A stretch of DNA of 7,495 nucleotides from Akkermansiaceae bacterium (GTDB lineage Bacteria; Verrucomicrobiota; Verrucomicrobiia; Verrucomicrobiales; Akkermansiaceae), in the NCBI GenBank assembly GCA_023301545.1, contig JALZUI010000041.1, forward strand, positions 1 to 7,495, in the 5' to 3' direction. A program made the position numbers and the translations under genes. This document shows positions 5,702-7,495 of this stretch, piece by piece. The stretch's first letter is position 1; each line of letters opens with the position of its first letter. The notes under the pieces are model-generated. The model saw only the letters and a program-made list of their open reading frames with translations, was not told where the DNA came from and did no database searches.

Positions 5702-6556
5702 TTACCCTAAGATGTTAGGGATTGGATTGTCTTTACGGCGAAGTGCTCCACGCATCTTTTTGAGGGCGAGGTTTTGGAGCTGTCTAATACGCTCACGGGT
5801 GACGCCGAATTCACGTCCGACTTCTTCTAGCGTCATTGGAGTGGCTCCATTGAGGCCGAAGCGCGCATCGATGATTTGTGATTCGCGTTCATCGAGGAGT
5901 CCGAGAAGGCCATCGAGCTCGTTGTGAAGGTTTTTGCTATCCAGTTCTTCCATTGGATTAGTAGCGTGTTCATCACCGATGAGGTCTGCGTAGGTTGTGC
6001 TTTCACCTTCGCTGACGGGAGCGTCCAGGGATGCTGGGCGCATGGCAGCCCGCTTGAGTAGCGCTACCTTACGGTGTGGGAGCCCAAGTTCATCAGCGAG
6101 TTCTTCAGTGGATGGCTCACGACCTAATTCCTCAGTGAGTACTGCCGCAACGCGACGCATACGGGAAATCTTGTCGACCATGTGGACGGGGAGACGAATC
6201 GTTTTGCTCTGGTTAGCGAGAGCACGCTTGATCGATTGCTTGATCCACCAAGCGGCGTAGGTGCTGAGCTTGCCTCCTTTCTCAGGATCGAAGCGCTCAA
6301 CAGCTTTCATCAGCCCCATGTTCCCCTCTGAAATGAGGTCTACTAGAGGGAGGCCGTACTTAGAATAATCTTTGGCGATTTTTACGACGAGTCGAAGGTT
6401 AGCTTTGATCATGTGCTCACGCGCACGTTCGTCACCAGCCTGAATCTTAGCGGCCAGTTCAACTTCCTGCTCACGCGTCAGAAGAGCAGTCTCTGAGATG
6501 TCTTGGAGGTAAACTTTTAGGCTACTTTGAGATTCATTCGAGTTCATCGCTTTCAT
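5702..6556 (-). CDS. Sigma-70 family RNA polymerase sigma factor (RpoD/RpoS-like, no region 1.1)
   Basis: This 284-residue sigma factor directs RNA polymerase to promoters. Region 1.2 (about 12-42, SLKVYLQDISETALLTREQE) is at the very N-terminus, so the inhibitory region 1.1 of large primary sigma factors is absent. Region 2 runs from about 47 to 125: NLRLVVKIAKDY core binding, LVDLISEGNMGLMKAVERFD, then STYAAWWIKQSIKRAL for -10 melting and recognition. Region 3 is near 126-175. Region 4 (about 212-273) ends in the -35 helix-turn-helix TLEEVGREFGVTRERIRQL. In region 2.4, Gln107 is kept but the position of E. coli RpoD Thr440 is Lys110, so -10 recognition may differ. AAGGTG at 6561-6566 is four bases from the ATG at 6556, favouring that start over the ATG at 6547. 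The gene lies 24 bases after comEC and is probably co-transcribed with it. From memory this form is common in Verrucomicrobiota. Confidence 0.93.
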   Translation of the reverse strand: MKAMNSNESQSSLKVYLQDISETALLTREQEVELAAKIQAGDERAREHMIKANLRLVVKIAKDYSKYGLPLVDLISEGNMGLMKAVERFDPEKGGKLSTYAAWWIKQSIKRALANQSKTIRLPVHMVDKISRMRRVAAVLTEELGREPSTEELADELGLPHRKVALLKRAAMRPASLDAPVSEGESTTYADLIGDEHATNPMEELDSKNLHNELDGLLGLLDERESQIIDARFGLNGATPMTLEEVGREFGVTRERIRQLQNLALKKMRGALRRKDNPIPNILG

Positions 6557-6560
6557 ACTA

Positions 6561-6566
6561 CACCTT
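6561..6566 (-). promoter_or_regulatory. Ribosome binding site of the sigma-factor gene
   Basis: AAGGTG on the minus strand lies 4 bases upstream of the ATG at 6556 and 13 bases upstream of the alternative ATG at 6547. The spacing selects the first ATG. It is one of the few clear Shine-Dalgarno sequences in the window. Confidence 0.55.
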
Positions 6567-6580
6567 AAGCGTTACTTGCG

Positions 6581-7495
6581 CTATTTTTTTTTGAATAATT
6601 CTAAATTTAAAGGGGAACAGGTTCTGAGGGCAGAAGGGGTGATTGATTTATTGAGAGGGATTTGTACCGCGCCGTGGTACCGTTGGTCGATGAGGAAGGG
6701 GGTTTTAGACTCCTGTTTGGTGCGGTGGTAGTAGGTGCGGTTCAAGATAACGGTGTGGGCTCCTGTATAAGCGGCAAAATCGGAGGGAGGAACGGGCTCT
6801 TGGGTGTGTTCTCCGAGGATGAGGAGATCGCAGGGGAAGGAGATCTTGTTTTGACGTAGAAAGGCTAGGGTCTGAACCCCTGCGTCAGAGAGGTATCCAA
6901 TCGTTCCTGTGGGGGTGATGATGCGGAAGAGGGCAAGATTGTCATCGGCCCTAGTTGTGATCGTAGAGGTGATCTGGAGGGTTTCGATTCGGACAGGTCC
7001 GTGTTGGTGGCTTTGCGAGGGAAGTTCGTAACTATTTACGGTTGTGGTTGCGGGGAATTCGCTGGCTCCTCCTTCGTGTGCGATATCGTTATGTGAGAGG
7101 TAGACGGTACGGACGGGCTTGCCACTACGCTCTAGGGCGGGGGCAATGATCGAGCGTGCAGTCCACTCGCGCCCACAATCAATGAGGATTCCTCCATCGA
7201 GATCGAGGTAAAGCGCGGCGCCGCCTTTGGGGAGGTTGAAGACGGTGAGCTGGTCTGAATAGCCATAAGAGTGAACCTTCCAAACTGAGGCAGGATGCCG
7301 TTCGATCCGTTGCGCGAGGGCTACGGATTGTTCTGCAATGGCGGCATTATATTGGTTCAGGGAGGCGGAGAGAGGAGGGGAGATGAAACTAGTGACTAGG
7401 GAGAGGGCACTGAGCGCCATCATGCAAAAGGCCGCTGGAAAGAGAAGAAGGCTGGCGATGATCCCGAAAAGATAGACACGCCCAAAGTAAATGGC
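6581..7495 (-). CDS. comEC: ComEC/Rec2-family DNA-uptake protein, C-terminal part (5' end outside the window)
   Basis: The frame is open to the right edge. The first residues seen (AIYFGRVYLFGIIASLLLF and following) are hydrophobic: the last membrane helices of the competence domain, then an amphipathic linker. They lead into a metallo-beta-lactamase-like domain, the usual ComEC order. ComEC forms the inner-membrane channel for single-stranded DNA during transformation. Counting from the Met at 7423, the domain shows LYLDLDGGILIDCGR (71-85), TVYLSHNDIAHEGGA (106-120), DDNLALFRI (160-168) and GYLSDAG (176-182). The metal motif HxDxDH reads H111-N-D113-I-A115-H116, so the second Asp is Ala. The later His-His-Gly segment reads LGEHTQE (203-209). 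The nuclease-like centre is thus probably altered or inactive. The gene ends in nine A residues coding Lys-Lys-Lys before TAG. A separate membrane-anchored protein of the same domain type is an alternative, less likely given the helices. Confidence 0.75.
   Translation of the reverse strand, partial: AIYFGRVYLFGIIASLLLFPAAFCMMALSALSLVTSFISPPLSASLNQYNAAIAEQSVALAQRIERHPASVWKVHSYGYSDQLTVFNLPKGGAALYLDLDGGILIDCGREWTARSIIAPALERSGKPVRTVYLSHNDIAHEGGASEFPATTTVNSYELPSQSHQHGPVRIETLQITSTITTRADDNLALFRIITPTGTIGYLSDAGVQTLAFLRQNKISFPCDLLILGEHTQEPVPPSDFAAYTGAHTVILNRTYYHRTKQESKTPFLIDQRYHGAVQIPLNKSITPSALRTCSPLNLELFKKK

Noticed and set aside
5696..5706. Short dyad GGTAA-C-TTACC over the sigma-factor stop
   Set aside because: Eleven bases with a one-base centre cannot form a hairpin and there is no second copy to suggest an operator.
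5705..5720. Perfect 6-base stem CCCTAA/TTAGGG with a 4-base loop at the end of the sigma-factor gene
   Set aside because: It lies within the last codons of the gene, has no T-run after it on either strand and could arise by chance; the hairpin at 5663-5685 is the better terminator candidate.
1..7495. Search for tRNA, rRNA, CRISPR, insertion sequence, integrase, restriction or toxin-antitoxin genes
   Set aside because: None seen on either strand; gaps between genes are all under 90 bases and the genes are housekeeping types.

Overview
The window looks like an ordinary chromosomal segment of a Gram-negative, LPS-bearing bacterium with moderate GC. The short RpoD/RpoS-type sigma factor and the mix of neighbours suggest Verrucomicrobiota or a relative in the PVC group. 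This is an inference from remembered family resemblance, not a measured placement. I see no tRNA, rRNA, CRISPR array, insertion sequence, integrase or prophage gene. Nine coding regions fill the window almost completely; the two at the edges are cut off, and no gene-free stretch reaches 100 bases.

Layout, left to right. (1) The 3' end of an unrecognised gene (+) meets a GlcD-type FAD-linked oxidase (-) tail to tail. (2) The oxidase diverges from a small HopJ-family gene (+), which converges on a HIT-family gene (-) across a possible shared hairpin terminator. (3) The HIT gene diverges, across only 36 to 48 bases, from an SDR-family gene (+). The SDR gene is followed by argJ (+) and an LpcC-like LPS-core glycosyltransferase (+). 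argJ and the glycosyltransferase are separated by one base and are very probably co-transcribed and translationally coupled. (4) The glycosyltransferase converges on a sigma-70 factor gene (-), which lies 24 bases downstream of the end of a ComEC/Rec2-family gene (-) that runs off the right edge.

How the genes work together: the set is mostly housekeeping (arginine cyclic pathway, LPS core, 2-hydroxyacid oxidation, transcription, DNA uptake) and does not form one pathway. The two linkages that look real are argJ with the glycosyltransferase and comEC with the sigma factor.

The points most worth a second look are an SDR protein without the active-site Tyr, a ComEC metallo-beta-lactamase-like domain with eroded metal ligands, a nine-A run at the comEC stop whose -1 frame ends one base before the sigma-factor start, and several genes with no Shine-Dalgarno but a -10-like hexamer just upstream of the start codon. 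I found no convincing evidence of a new multi-gene system.
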